Shown: in pieces, positions 24,951 through 33,576 of the stretch
Layout: every line of letters begins with the position of its first letter
How positions within the stretch are numbered: the stretch's first letter is position 1
DNA from: Myxococcales bacterium
Lineage (GTDB): Bacteria > Myxococcota_A > Bradymonadia > UBA7976 > UBA1532
Assembly (NCBI GenBank): GCA_020633435.1
Contig: JACKDP010000001.1
Location: 1,550,001 to 1,614,000, forward strand
DNA length: 64,000 nt
Direction: 5' to 3'
Notes under the pieces: generated by a model
Told to the model about the DNA's origin: nothing
Databases searched by the model: none
What the model saw: the letters and a program-made list of their open reading frames with translations, nothing else
Program-made: the position numbers and the translations under genes

Positions 24951-25937
24951 TCAGGCGGCGGGCCCCCGGGCCCGCACGAGCCTGGCGCGCCAGCGGTTGA
25001 CGCGGCGCGCGCCGCGGCCCTGCTGGCGGTAGCGGTGCAGCGCCAGGCCCAGCCCCAGCAGCGCCCCGACCATGGGCCCGCGGCGGATGGCCGGCCGGAG
25101 CCACGCCCCTCGGCGCCGGAAGCGCCGATCCAGGGCGGCCCGCAGCTCGTCGTGGTTGATGATGCCGGCGCGCAGCTCGAGGGCGAGGCCGGGGGCCGTC
25201 CCGCGCAGCTCCACCCGCAGGGCCGCCCGCACCGACAGGACGCCCGCCATGAACACGAGGGGCAGGCTCAAGGCGGCGGCCTGGTGGAAGCGCAGATCGC
25301 CCGTCTCGGCGGCGGCGCCGACGAGCCAGTTCCAGCCGCCATGGATGAGCATCGCCGCCACGAAGCCGGTCACCGGCGCCCAGAACCCCACCAGCGGGCG
25401 GCCGTCGAAGCGGCCCGCGCCGAGGAAGGCCCCCAGCGCCGCCCCCGAGCCCCCGTGGATGAGGGCGGCGGGCACCGTGCGTGTGACCACCTCCCAGAAC
25501 CAGGCGTCCGGCCCGGCCACCTCCCAGGCCGTCGCGAAGTACATGAAGCTCTCGGCGCAGGCGAAGCCGGCCCCCGCCGCGAAGCCGTAGACGAGGCCGT
25601 CCACCGGGCCGCGGAACCAGGGCGTCAGGGCGAAGGGCAGCAGGACGATGGCCTTGCCCAGCTCCTCGGCCGCCGGCACCACCACCGAGCCCACGAGCAG
25701 GGAGTCGCTGGCCACGGGCAGGCCCCACCAGTGGGCCAGCAGGCGCTCCACCTCGGGGGATCCGTAGAGGCTGAAGAGCACGCCGCCGACGCCGCCGGCG
25801 AGCATGACCACCGGGAAAGACCAGGGAGGTTCGAGACTTCCGCGATCCAGCCACCAGCGGGCGCCGTAGCAGATCGCGATGGGGATGGCCGCGAGGAGCG
25901 CCGAGAGCACCCACACCAGCTCTGATGTCGTCCCCAT
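24951..25937 (-). CDS. PrsW-like glutamic intramembrane protease
   Basis: The protein is 328 aa from the ATG at 25937, which follows a G-rich stretch; a longer frame to 26003 lacks support. Multiple membrane helices surround the PrsW/CAAX-like motifs: PAAEELGKAIVL (the EExxK pair), GLVYGFAAGAGFACAESFMYF, HGGSGAALGAF and HGGWNWLVG with conserved histidines. PrsW of Bacillus cleaves an anti-sigma factor; other members have unknown targets. The C-terminal 90 residues are a basic cytosolic tail. No anti-sigma factor gene is adjacent, so the substrate cannot be inferred. Confidence 0.85.
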   Translation of the reverse strand: MGTTSELVWVLSALLAAIPIAICYGARWWLDRGSLEPPWSFPVVMLAGGVGGVLFSLYGSPEVERLLAHWWGLPVASDSLLVGSVVVPAAEELGKAIVLLPFALTPWFRGPVDGLVYGFAAGAGFACAESFMYFATAWEVAGPDAWFWEVVTRTVPAALIHGGSGAALGAFLGAGRFDGRPLVGFWAPVTGFVAAMLIHGGWNWLVGAAAETGDLRFHQAAALSLPLVFMAGVLSVRAALRVELRGTAPGLALELRAGIINHDELRAALDRRFRRRGAWLRPAIRRGPMVGALLGLGLALHRYRQQGRGARRVNRWRARLVRARGPAA

Positions 25938-26050
25938 GCCCACCCCCGCACCTCGGGGGACTGTAGCGCCTTTCGCGCTGGCTGGCACGGGCGGTAGATC
26001 CACCCACCCGGTTGCCTGAAGGCGGCCGACCGGGCATCGTCGACGGCGCC

Positions 26051-26392
26051 ATGTCGCCGCCCCGCCTGCTGATCATCGCCCTCCCGCTCCTCCTCGCCGG
26101 CTGCACGTTCCGCGCGGCCATGACCCGTGGCCAGGAGGCCGTCGACCGGGCCGACTGGCCCGCGGCGGCCCGCGCCTATGACGAGGCGCTGGCCGCCGAT
26201 CCCGAGGATCCCCGCGCCCAGCAGGCGGCCGCCGACGCCCGGGCCCGCTGGCAGATGGAGGCGCTCGCGACGTTCGACCAGGCCCTCGCGGCCGGCGACC
26301 TGGCCACGGCCCGGCGGGCGGCCGACGAGGTGGAGCGAGCCCGGCCCGGCGAGGCCGTGGGCGCCGACGTGCGGGGCGGCTCGATCGCGTGA
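26051..26392 (+). CDS. N-terminal part of a broken TPR-type lipoprotein
   Basis: The ORF is 113 aa from the ATG at 26051, with a lipoprotein signal (MSPPRLLIIALPLLLAGCTF). TPR-like helices follow (DRADWPAAARAYDEALAADP, AALATFDQALAAGDLATARR). The frame stops at TGA 26390-26392, but the same frame downstream continues with coding-like sequence (CGAEAREALAAARP, about 26417-26458) before the coding signal moves to the frame of the next ORF. I read the two ORFs as one gene broken by an in-frame stop plus a frameshift, or by sequence error. Confidence 0.65.
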   Translation: MSPPRLLIIALPLLLAGCTFRAAMTRGQEAVDRADWPAAARAYDEALAADPEDPRAQQAAADARARWQMEALATFDQALAAGDLATARRAADEVERARPGEAVGADVRGGSIA

Positions 26393-27975
26393 CCCGCGAC
26401 CGCGAGGCCGGCCGCCTGCGGGGCCGAGGCCCGGGAGGCGCTCGCCGCCGCCCGACCGATCCGGCCGCGCTCGCGACGGCCTATCGCCTGCTCGTGCAGG
26501 CCGAGGCCCAGGCCCCCGGCGGCGCGGCTGAGCTGGCCAGCGCCCGCGACGCGCTCATCGCCCAGGCCGCCGCCGAGGAGGCCGCGGGGCGCCCGCTGGA
26601 GGCGACCGCCCGCTGGGACGCGCTGGTGGCCGTCGAGCCCGGCGTCCACGGCGCCGGCCGGGCCGCGCACCTCGCTCGCCGGGCCCAGGCCGCGCGCGAG
26701 CGGGGCGCCGCGGCCGCCGCCCGGGGCGCCATCGGCCCTGCCTTCCTCGCCTTCGCCCTCGCCACCGACCTGGAGGGCCAGCCGGCCGACGCGGAGCGCC
26801 GCGACGCGCTGCGCCAGCAGGTGCTGGCCAGCGCCCGCCTGGGGCTGGACGTCGAGGTCGAGGCCGCCGCGCCAGCCCGGCTGGGCGCGCCGCTCGACGC
26901 CCTCGGCGGCCCGACGACGCCCGGCGGGCCCCGGCTGCAGGTCACGCTCCAGGCCGGCCCCATGCGCTGCGACCAGCAGGAGCACGCCACCGTGGCCACC
27001 GGCACGTACGTCGCGGGCGTCCGCGTCGAAGAGAACCCGGACTGGCGCCAGGCCACCGAGGAGGCGTGGCGCCTGCGCGGCGACCTGCGTTCCGCCGAGG
27101 CGGACGAGGAGCGCGCCCGCCACGATCTGCGCGAGCTGGAGGAGCGGCTGCACCGCCAGGGCGAGCAGGTCCGCGAGCGGCGACGGCGCGAGCGGGAGGA
27201 CGGCCGCCGCCAGCTCGACCGCGCGCGCGACGAGGAGCGCCGGGCCTATGACGAGCTGCAGCGGGCCCGCGACCGGGGCGACCGGCAGGCCGCCCAGCGG
27301 TGCGAGGGCGACCTGGACCGGACGCGGCGCGACGTCGCCCGGGCCTGGCAGCGCCTCGACACCCTGCGCGACGACGACGACCGGATGGGGCGGGAGCGCG
27401 ACGACGCCGCTGATCGCTGGCGCCGCCTGCGCGACGAGGCCCAGCGCCGGCGCGACCGCCTGACGGACGCCGAGCGGCGCCTGGAGGGCGTGCCGCCCAC
27501 GCGCGAGGTGCCCCGCCACGCCACCCACCGCTACGCCATCCACCACTGGACGCGCACCTGCCAGCAGGAGGCCCGCCTGCGGCTGCGCCTGGGCGCCGAG
27601 GCCCCGACGGAGGTCCCCCTGGCCGGGCGGGCCGAGACCCGCGACGACGCCCACGCCGTGCAGGTCCCCCTGGGGCTGGACGCCGATCCCCTCGCCTTCC
27701 CCGTCGACGACGCCCGCCTCGCCGACCGGGCCCGGGACGACGTCGCCCAGGCGGCGGCCCGCGTCGTGGCCGATCAGCAGCGCGCCTGGGCGGCCCGCCT
27801 GGCCGCGAAGGCCCAGGCCACGGGGGACGAGGCCGAGGCCGCCCGCCTCGCGGCCGCGGCCCTCCTGCTCGACCCCGCCAGCCGCCCCGCCGCGCTGCTC
27901 ACGCTGCTGCGCGACCGCTTCGAGCTGGCCGACGCGGCGCCCCTCCTGGCCGGGGCGGCGTCCTCAAACAACTGA
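26389..27975 (+). CDS. C-terminal part of a broken TPR/coiled-coil lipoprotein
   Basis: The ORF is 528 aa by the GTG at 26389. The first 20 residues (RLRGRGPGGARRR) look like out-of-frame translation; genuine coding resumes at about PTDPAALATAYRLLVQAEAQ. Helical TPR-like repeats run to about residue 150. A long charged coiled coil (about 215-365, E/R/D/Q rich, including REDGRRQLDRARDEERRAYD) and a helical C-terminus follow. A segment at about 175-210 and another after the coiled coil (HATHRYAIHHWTRTCQQEAR) look like beta-sandwich pieces flanking the coil. The function is unknown; probably a periplasmic, lipid-anchored structural protein. It converges on apbE with only 22 bp between the stops. 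Confidence 0.65.
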   Translation: MTRDREAGRLRGRGPGGARRRPTDPAALATAYRLLVQAEAQAPGGAAELASARDALIAQAAAEEAAGRPLEATARWDALVAVEPGVHGAGRAAHLARRAQAARERGAAAAARGAIGPAFLAFALATDLEGQPADAERRDALRQQVLASARLGLDVEVEAAAPARLGAPLDALGGPTTPGGPRLQVTLQAGPMRCDQQEHATVATGTYVAGVRVEENPDWRQATEEAWRLRGDLRSAEADEERARHDLRELEERLHRQGEQVRERRRREREDGRRQLDRARDEERRAYDELQRARDRGDRQAAQRCEGDLDRTRRDVARAWQRLDTLRDDDDRMGRERDDAADRWRRLRDEAQRRRDRLTDAERRLEGVPPTREVPRHATHRYAIHHWTRTCQQEARLRLRLGAEAPTEVPLAGRAETRDDAHAVQVPLGLDADPLAFPVDDARLADRARDDVAQAAARVVADQQRAWAARLAAKAQATGDEAEAARLAAAALLLDPASRPAALLTLLRDRFELADAAPLLAGAASSNN

Positions 27976-27997
27976 TTTCAATCGGGAAAGTGGAGAG

Positions 27998-29086
27998 TCA
28001 GCGCGGCTGCTGGCCGGCCACCGCCTCGAACGCCGGCGTCGCCTTCTCCTGCCAGCCCCCGGCCGGATCCCGCACCAGGAACAGGGCCGCCAGCCCCAGG
28101 CGCTCGGCCAGGGCGTAGCCCTCGTCGGGGCCCAGGACGTTGAGGGCGGTGGCCCAGGCGTCCGCCAGGGCGCAGCGGGCGTGCAGCACCGTCACCGACG
28201 CCAGGTGGTGCCGGATGGGCCGGCCGGTGCGCGGGTCGATGGTGTGGGAGACGCGCTGGCCGTCCTGCTCGCGGTAGCGCCGGTAGTCCCCTGAGGTGGC
28301 CAGGGACGTGTCGACGAGGGGCACGATGCGGTGCACCGTCTGCTCGTCGGCCAGGGGCCGCTCGATGCCCACCTGCCAGGGCCGCCCCGCCTCGCTCTGG
28401 CCCCGCGCGCGCGTCTCGCCGCCCACCTCGACGAAGAGGTCGGTGTAGCCCGCCGCCACCAGGGCCTCCAGGATGCGGTCGACGGTGTAGCCCTGGGCGA
28501 TGGCCGACAGATCCACATGGGCGGCGGCCACCTCCTTGCGCAGGGCCTCCCCCTCGATGTGCAGCCGCTGGTAGCCCACACGCTCCCGGATGGCCGCCAG
28601 GGTGGGCTCGTCGGGGATGCGCTGGACGCCATCGGGGCCGAAGCCCCAGGCCTCGACGAGGGGGCCGACGGTGACGTCGAAGACGCCCCCCGACGCCTTG
28701 CTCACGTCCTCCGCGAGGGCGACCACGGTGCGGAAGCCCTCGGACGCCGGGAACGGCGTCGTCGCCTGCAAGGCGTTGAACCGCGAGATCTCGGAGTCCT
28801 TGCGCCACGTCGACATGGCCACGTCGATGGCCTGGATCTCGCGGTCGATGAGGCGCCCCGCCGCCACGTTCTGATCCCCGGTGAGGGGGGCCGGCGTGAC
28901 GATCTTGACCACCCAGGTGGTGCCCTGCGCCTGGCCCCGGAAGGTGCTCAGGACGCGGGCGTCCGGCTGGCGCCAGAGCCAGCCGACGATGACCACGATG
29001 AGGAAGAGGGCGGGGGGGAGGAACCGGCGCCAGGGCCGCGGACCCAGCGGCGACGCCGGGTCCCGCGCGGGCCGGGGATCAGCCAC
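27998..29086 (-). CDS. apbE: FAD:protein FMN transferase
   Basis: The protein is 362 aa with a GTG start overlapping the nqrF stop by 8 nt. An N-terminal membrane anchor (about 21-38) is followed by the ApbE domain: GTTWVVKI, MSTWRKDSEISRFNA, GGVFDVTVGPLVEAWGFGP, HVDLSAIAQGYTVDRI and the FAD/Mg site SHTIDPRTGRPI. ApbE transfers FMN from FAD to a threonine of the D-x-x-[ST]-G-A-[TS] motif. Its substrates are almost certainly NqrB and NqrC, encoded upstream in the same operon and both carrying SGAT. It acts on the periplasmic side. Confidence 0.96.
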   Translation of the reverse strand: MADPRPARDPASPLGPRPWRRFLPPALFLIVVIVGWLWRQPDARVLSTFRGQAQGTTWVVKIVTPAPLTGDQNVAAGRLIDREIQAIDVAMSTWRKDSEISRFNALQATTPFPASEGFRTVVALAEDVSKASGGVFDVTVGPLVEAWGFGPDGVQRIPDEPTLAAIRERVGYQRLHIEGEALRKEVAAAHVDLSAIAQGYTVDRILEALVAAGYTDLFVEVGGETRARGQSEAGRPWQVGIERPLADEQTVHRIVPLVDTSLATSGDYRRYREQDGQRVSHTIDPRTGRPIRHHLASVTVLHARCALADAWATALNVLGPDEGYALAERLGLAALFLVRDPAGGWQEKATPAFEAVAGQQPR

Positions 29087-30320
29087 CGAAGTCGTCGAAG
29101 AGGATGTTCTCGGGCTCGACGCCGAGGTCGGAGAGCATCTTGATGACCGCGTCGTTCATCATGGGCGGCCCACAGATGTAGTACTCGCAGTCTTCGGGCG
29201 CCGGGTGGTTCTTCAGGTAGTTCTCGTAGAGGACGTTGTGGATGAAGCCGCGCGGCCCCGTCCAGTTGTCCTCCTTGCGCGGCTCCGAGAGGGCCAGGTG
29301 CCACTCGAAGTTCTCGTTGTCTTCCTGGATCTTGTCGAACTGCTCGACGTAGAAGGCCTCGCGCATCGACCGGGCGCCGTACCAGAAGGTGACCTTCCGG
29401 TTCGTGTGCACCCGCAGGAACTGGTCGAAGATGTGGGAGCGCATGGGCGCCATGCCCGCGCCGCCGCCGATGAAGACCATCTCGTTGTCGGTCTCGCGGG
29501 CGAAGAACTCGCCGAACGGCCCCGAGATGGTCACCTTGTCGCCGGCCTTCAGGTTGAAGATGTAGCTCGACATGATGCCGGGGGGCACATCGGCCCAGCC
29601 GCCCTTGCCGCGATCCCACGGGGGCGTCGCGATGCGGACGTTGAGCATGATGATGCCGGCCTCCTCGGGGTAGTTGGCCATGGAGTAGGCCCGGACCACG
29701 CCCTCGTCGACCCGGGACACGAGGTCCCACATCTTGAACTTGTCCCAGTCCTCCCGGTACTCGGCGTCGACCGCGAAGTCCTTGTACGCCGCGACGTGCG
29801 GGGGGCACTCGATCTGGATGTAGCCGCCAGCGCGGAAGGGCACCGCCTCGCCCGTCGGCAGCTCCAGGACGAGCTCCTTGATGAACGTCGCCACGTTGTC
29901 GTTGGAGCGCACGGTGCACTCCCACTTGCGCACGGAGAAGACGTCGGCCTCGACCTCGATCTCCATGTCGCCCTTGACCTTCACCTGGCAGGACAGGCGG
30001 CAGCCATGGCGCGCCTCGCCGCGGCTGACGTGGCCCTCCTCGGTGGGCAGCAGCGCGCCGCCGCCCGAGTGCACGTCCACCTTGCAGACGCCGCAGGAGC
30101 CCTTCCCACCGCAGGCGGAGGGGATGAAGATCTTGTGGGCCGCCAGGGTGTTGAGCAGCGTGCTGCCCGCCTGGGCCGTCAGCGGGTTGTCGCGATCGCC
30201 GTTGATGACGATCTTGACCTCCGCCGAGCTGACGAGCTTCTTGCGCGCGGCCAGCAGCACCGCCACGAGCAGCAGCACGATGACCAGGAAGAGCACGACG
30301 CCGTAGATGATGAGCTGCAT
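29079..30320 (-). CDS. nqrF: Na+-translocating NADH:quinone reductase subunit F
   Basis: The protein is 413 aa, family length. It has an N-terminal membrane helix (4-25) and a 2Fe-2S ferredoxin domain with C70, C76, C79 (CGGKGSCGVC) and C111. An FAD domain follows with RAYSMANYPEE, and an NADH domain with VFIGGGAGMAPMRSHIF and YYICGPPMM. NqrF takes electrons from NADH and passes them from FAD to the 2Fe-2S centre. It is the last structural subunit gene before apbE. Confidence 0.97.
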   Translation of the reverse strand: MQLIIYGVVLFLVIVLLLVAVLLAARKKLVSSAEVKIVINGDRDNPLTAQAGSTLLNTLAAHKIFIPSACGGKGSCGVCKVDVHSGGGALLPTEEGHVSRGEARHGCRLSCQVKVKGDMEIEVEADVFSVRKWECTVRSNDNVATFIKELVLELPTGEAVPFRAGGYIQIECPPHVAAYKDFAVDAEYREDWDKFKMWDLVSRVDEGVVRAYSMANYPEEAGIIMLNVRIATPPWDRGKGGWADVPPGIMSSYIFNLKAGDKVTISGPFGEFFARETDNEMVFIGGGAGMAPMRSHIFDQFLRVHTNRKVTFWYGARSMREAFYVEQFDKIQEDNENFEWHLALSEPRKEDNWTGPRGFIHNVLYENYLKNHPAPEDCEYYICGPPMMNDAVIKMLSDLGVEPENILFDDFGG

Positions 30321-30332
30321 CGGTGCGTCCTC

Positions 30333-30947
30333 CTAGAGCTGGATGCCGGCGAAGGCCATGAAGCCGATGGCCATCAAACCGGTGACGAGGAAGGTGATGC
30401 CCAGGCCGCGCAGGGCGGGGGGCACGTTGCTGTACCGCATCTTCTCCCGGATGGCGGCGAGAGCCACGATGGCGAGACCCCAGCCGATGCCCGACCCGAG
30501 CCCGAAGACGGTGCTCTCGGCCAGGTTGTAGTCGCGCTCCACCATGAACAGGGAGGCCCCGAGGATGGCGCAGTTCACCGCGATGAGCGGCAGGAAGATG
30601 CCCAGCGCCGAGTAGAGCGCGGGGGCATACTTGTCGAGCGCCATCTCCACGATCTGCACGCTCGCGGCGATGGTGCCGATGAGCGCGAGGAACGTCAGGA
30701 ACGAGAGGTCGACGGTCTTGAAGCTGTCGCCGGCCCAGGAGAGGGCCCCCTCACGCAGCACGTAGTTGTAGAGGACGTTGTTGAGGGGCACGGTCACCGC
30801 GAGGACGAACGTCACCGCGGCGCCCAGGCCGATGGCCGTCTCGACCTTCTTCGACACGGCCAGGAACGAGCACATGCCCAGGAAGTACGCGAGGGCCATG
30901 TTCTCGACGAAGATCGCCTTCGTCGCGAGGCTCAGATAGTGCTCCAT
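30333..30947 (-). CDS. nqrE: Na+-translocating NADH:quinone reductase subunit E
   Basis: The protein is 204 aa with six membrane helices. C26 (LGMCSFLAVSKKVETA) and C126 (AVNCAILGASLF) are the conserved half-helix cysteines that, with those of NqrD, hold the intramembrane iron-sulfur centre. It lies 1 nt after nqrD and 12 nt before nqrF. Confidence 0.97.
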   Translation of the reverse strand: MEHYLSLATKAIFVENMALAYFLGMCSFLAVSKKVETAIGLGAAVTFVLAVTVPLNNVLYNYVLREGALSWAGDSFKTVDLSFLTFLALIGTIAASVQIVEMALDKYAPALYSALGIFLPLIAVNCAILGASLFMVERDYNLAESTVFGLGSGIGWGLAIVALAAIREKMRYSNVPPALRGLGITFLVTGLMAIGFMAFAGIQL

Positions 30948-30948
30948 C

Positions 30949-31572
30949 TCAGCTCGCCTCCTCGATCTGCTCGGGCTTCCAGGTGCGGACGATCCAGATG
31001 AACACCCCGATGAGGAAGAACGCGCCGGGGGCGAGCACCATCAGGCCGTTGGGGGTGTACCAGCCACCGTCGGTGGTCAGGGACAGCACCTCGACGCCCA
31101 TGAGCTTGCCGCTGCCGAACAGCTCCCGGAAGAAGCCCACGAAGAGCAGCACCAGGCTGTAGCCGAGGCCGTTGCCGATGCCGTCGATGAAGCTCGAGAC
31201 CGGCGGGTTCTGCATGGCGTAGGCCTCCGCGCGGCCCATGACGATGCAGTTCGTGATGATGAGGCCCACGAAGACCGAGAGCTGCTTGGAGACCTCGAAC
31301 ATGTAGGCCTTGAGGATCTGGTCCACCACGATCACCAGCGAGGCGATCACCGTCAGCTGCACGATGATGCGGATGCTCGGCGGAATCATGTTGCGGATCA
31401 GCGAGATGGACACGTTGGAGAAGGCCGTCACGGCGGTCACCGCCGCGGCCATCACCACCGACGTCTCCAGCTTCGTCGTCACCGCCAGGGCCGAGCAGAT
31501 GCCGAGCACCTGCAGGCCGATGGGGTTGTTGTTGAAGAGCGGGTCCAGCAGGACCTCACGCGTCTTGCTCAC
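30949..31572 (-). CDS. nqrD: Na+-translocating NADH:quinone reductase subunit D
   Basis: The protein is 207 aa with six membrane helices, homologous to NqrE in inverted topology. C26 (LGICSALAVTTKLET) and C109 (ITNCIVMGRAEAYA) are the cluster-binding cysteines. The start overlaps the nqrC stop by 4 nt. Confidence 0.97.
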   Translation of the reverse strand: MSKTREVLLDPLFNNNPIGLQVLGICSALAVTTKLETSVVMAAAVTAVTAFSNVSISLIRNMIPPSIRIIVQLTVIASLVIVVDQILKAYMFEVSKQLSVFVGLIITNCIVMGRAEAYAMQNPPVSSFIDGIGNGLGYSLVLLFVGFFRELFGSGKLMGVEVLSLTTDGGWYTPNGLMVLAPGAFFLIGVFIWIVRTWKPEQIEEAS

Positions 31573-32357
31573 GCCCTCTCCCCCTTCCGGAAGCCCGCGA
31601 GGAACTTCCCGAAGCCGCCGTCACCCAGCCAGAACCGCACCAGCTTCGTCACGCCGTTCGAGGTGATCGTCGCGCCCGAGAGCCCGTCGACCTTGTGCGG
31701 CGCCTCGGCCGCGCCGGGGGCCTGGCCCTTGATGACCCCGATGGCCGCGTGGCCCTCGGCGTCGTAGGCCTTGCGGCCGGGCCAGAGCGCCTTCCACTTG
31801 GGGTTGTCCACCTCACCACCGAGGCCCGGCGTCTCGCCGTGCTGGTAGAAGGTGATACCGCGGATGGTGTTGCCGTCGCGGCCCACGGCCAGGTAGCCGT
31901 AGAGCGTCGACCACAGGCCCTTGCCCTCGATGGGCAGGATGACCATCTCGATGTCCTTGCCCGCCACGATCTCGAAGACGAGGGCCTTGTTGGGCAGGCG
32001 CTGGATGCCCGCGGCCCGCGCCTCGGGCGACTCGGCCTTGTGGCTGGCGCTGGGATCCTTGAGCGCCTTCTGCTGATCGAAGGCGGCCGCGTCCGTCTTG
32101 TCGTCGTACTGGCCGGTGGCCAGGTCGACGACGCGGGGGCGGACGTTCTCCTTGAACAGCCGCTGCACCTCGTCGGCGCTGACCTGGGCGTCCTCCGCGA
32201 GCAGGCCGGCGACGATGAGGACCTTCTTCTGGCGATCCAGGACCTTGTTGGTGTCCTGGAGCTCCCGCAGCCCCACCGCCGAGCCGGCCACGATCACGGA
32301 GCAGACCAGGCAGACAGCGGTGGCGAAGCCCACGATGTACTTCCAGTCACGTCCCAC
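31569..32357 (-). CDS. nqrC: Na+-translocating NADH:quinone reductase subunit C
   Basis: The protein is 262 aa: one N-terminal membrane helix (about 8-30) and a periplasmic FMN-binding domain. The flavinylation motif is DGLSGATITSNG with T230 as the expected FMN-carrying residue. GETPGLGGEVDNPKW is the typical NqrC/RnfG loop. It overlaps the nqrB end by 11 nt and the nqrD start by 4 nt, so translation is coupled. Confidence 0.97.
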   Translation of the reverse strand: MGRDWKYIVGFATAVCLVCSVIVAGSAVGLRELQDTNKVLDRQKKVLIVAGLLAEDAQVSADEVQRLFKENVRPRVVDLATGQYDDKTDAAAFDQQKALKDPSASHKAESPEARAAGIQRLPNKALVFEIVAGKDIEMVILPIEGKGLWSTLYGYLAVGRDGNTIRGITFYQHGETPGLGGEVDNPKWKALWPGRKAYDAEGHAAIGVIKGQAPGAAEAPHKVDGLSGATITSNGVTKLVRFWLGDGGFGKFLAGFRKGERA

Positions 32358-33576
32358 TGGTTGCGAGCCTCCGCTGCCGGCGCTTGATGTTCGCCTGGAC
32401 GAAGAAGTGGTCCACGAACGGGGCGAACATGTTCATGAAGAGGATGGCCAGCATCATGCCCTCGGGGTAGGCCGGGTTGACCACCCGGACGAGCACCACC
32501 AGGGCGCCGATGCCGAACCCGTAGATGAGCTTGCCCTTGTCCGTGAACGCCGAGGTGACCGGGTCGGTGGCCATGAAGACCGTGCCGAACATCCAGCCGC
32601 CGATGACGAAGTGGAAGTACCAGGGCATCGAGAACATGGCGTTCGTCTCGCTGCCGATGGCGTTGAACAGGAAGCCAAAGGCCGCCGTGCCCACCGCCAC
32701 GCCGAACATCGTGCGCCACGATCCGATCTGGGTCGCGATGAGCACCGCGGCCCCGAGGAGGCAGGCGAGCGCTGATGTCTCTCCCATTGACCCCGGCACG
32801 AAGCCGTAGAAGGCGTCCCACCACAGGTCGCTGGTGAAGGCGTCGGCGTGGCCGCCGGCGGCCGCGTTGGCCAGCCAGGTCGCGCCGCTGTGGCCGTCCA
32901 CCATCTCGGCCGCGATCCACACCTTGTCGCCCGAGATCTGGGCGGGGTAGGCGAAGAAGAGGAAGGCGCGGGCGGTGAGGGCCACGTTGAGCACGTTCAT
33001 GCCGGTGCCGCCGAAGACCTCCTTGCCGATGATCACGCCGAAGGCGATGCCGATGGCCACCTGCCAGAGCGGGATGGTCGGGGGCAGGATCAGCGGGAAG
33101 AGGAAGCCGGTGACGAGGAAGCCCTCGTTGACCTCGTGGCCGCGGATGACCGCCGACCCCAGCTCGATGTGGCCACCGACGATGAACGTCATGGCCCACA
33201 CCGGCAGGAAGTACAGCGAGCCGTGCACGAAGCAGGCGGTGATGCTGGTGGGGTCGAAGGCCAGGCCCATCCACTGGTAGAGCGCCGTCTGCCAGTTGTC
33301 GATGGGGAGGGCGTGGCCCGCCGCGATGGCGCCGTTCGCCTGGAGGCCCGTGTTGTACATGGCCCAGAGGCAAGCGGGCAGCAGGGCCACCACCACCGTG
33401 ATCATCATGCGCTTGAGATCCAGCGCATCACGCACGTGGGTGTAGCCCTTCGTCACCTCGCCCGGGGTGAAGAGGATGGTGTCAGGCGCCTCGTAGAGGG
33501 CGTGGAACTTCTCGAGCTTCCCGCCCTTGTGGAAGAGGTGCGCCTTGCTGTCCAGGAAATCGCGGAGGAGCTTCAA
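32347..33576 (-). CDS. nqrB: Na+-translocating NADH:quinone reductase subunit B
   Basis: The protein is 409 aa with about ten membrane helices. The covalent FMN site is DGHSGATWLANAA with T233 (Vibrio numbering about T236). NqrB also holds riboflavin and the quinone/Na+ path. ATDPVTSAFTDKGKLIYG is the conserved NqrB/RnfD segment. It starts directly at the nqrA stop. Confidence 0.97.
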   Translation of the reverse strand: MKLLRDFLDSKAHLFHKGGKLEKFHALYEAPDTILFTPGEVTKGYTHVRDALDLKRMMITVVVALLPACLWAMYNTGLQANGAIAAGHALPIDNWQTALYQWMGLAFDPTSITACFVHGSLYFLPVWAMTFIVGGHIELGSAVIRGHEVNEGFLVTGFLFPLILPPTIPLWQVAIGIAFGVIIGKEVFGGTGMNVLNVALTARAFLFFAYPAQISGDKVWIAAEMVDGHSGATWLANAAAGGHADAFTSDLWWDAFYGFVPGSMGETSALACLLGAAVLIATQIGSWRTMFGVAVGTAAFGFLFNAIGSETNAMFSMPWYFHFVIGGWMFGTVFMATDPVTSAFTDKGKLIYGFGIGALVVLVRVVNPAYPEGMMLAILFMNMFAPFVDHFFVQANIKRRQRRLATSGT

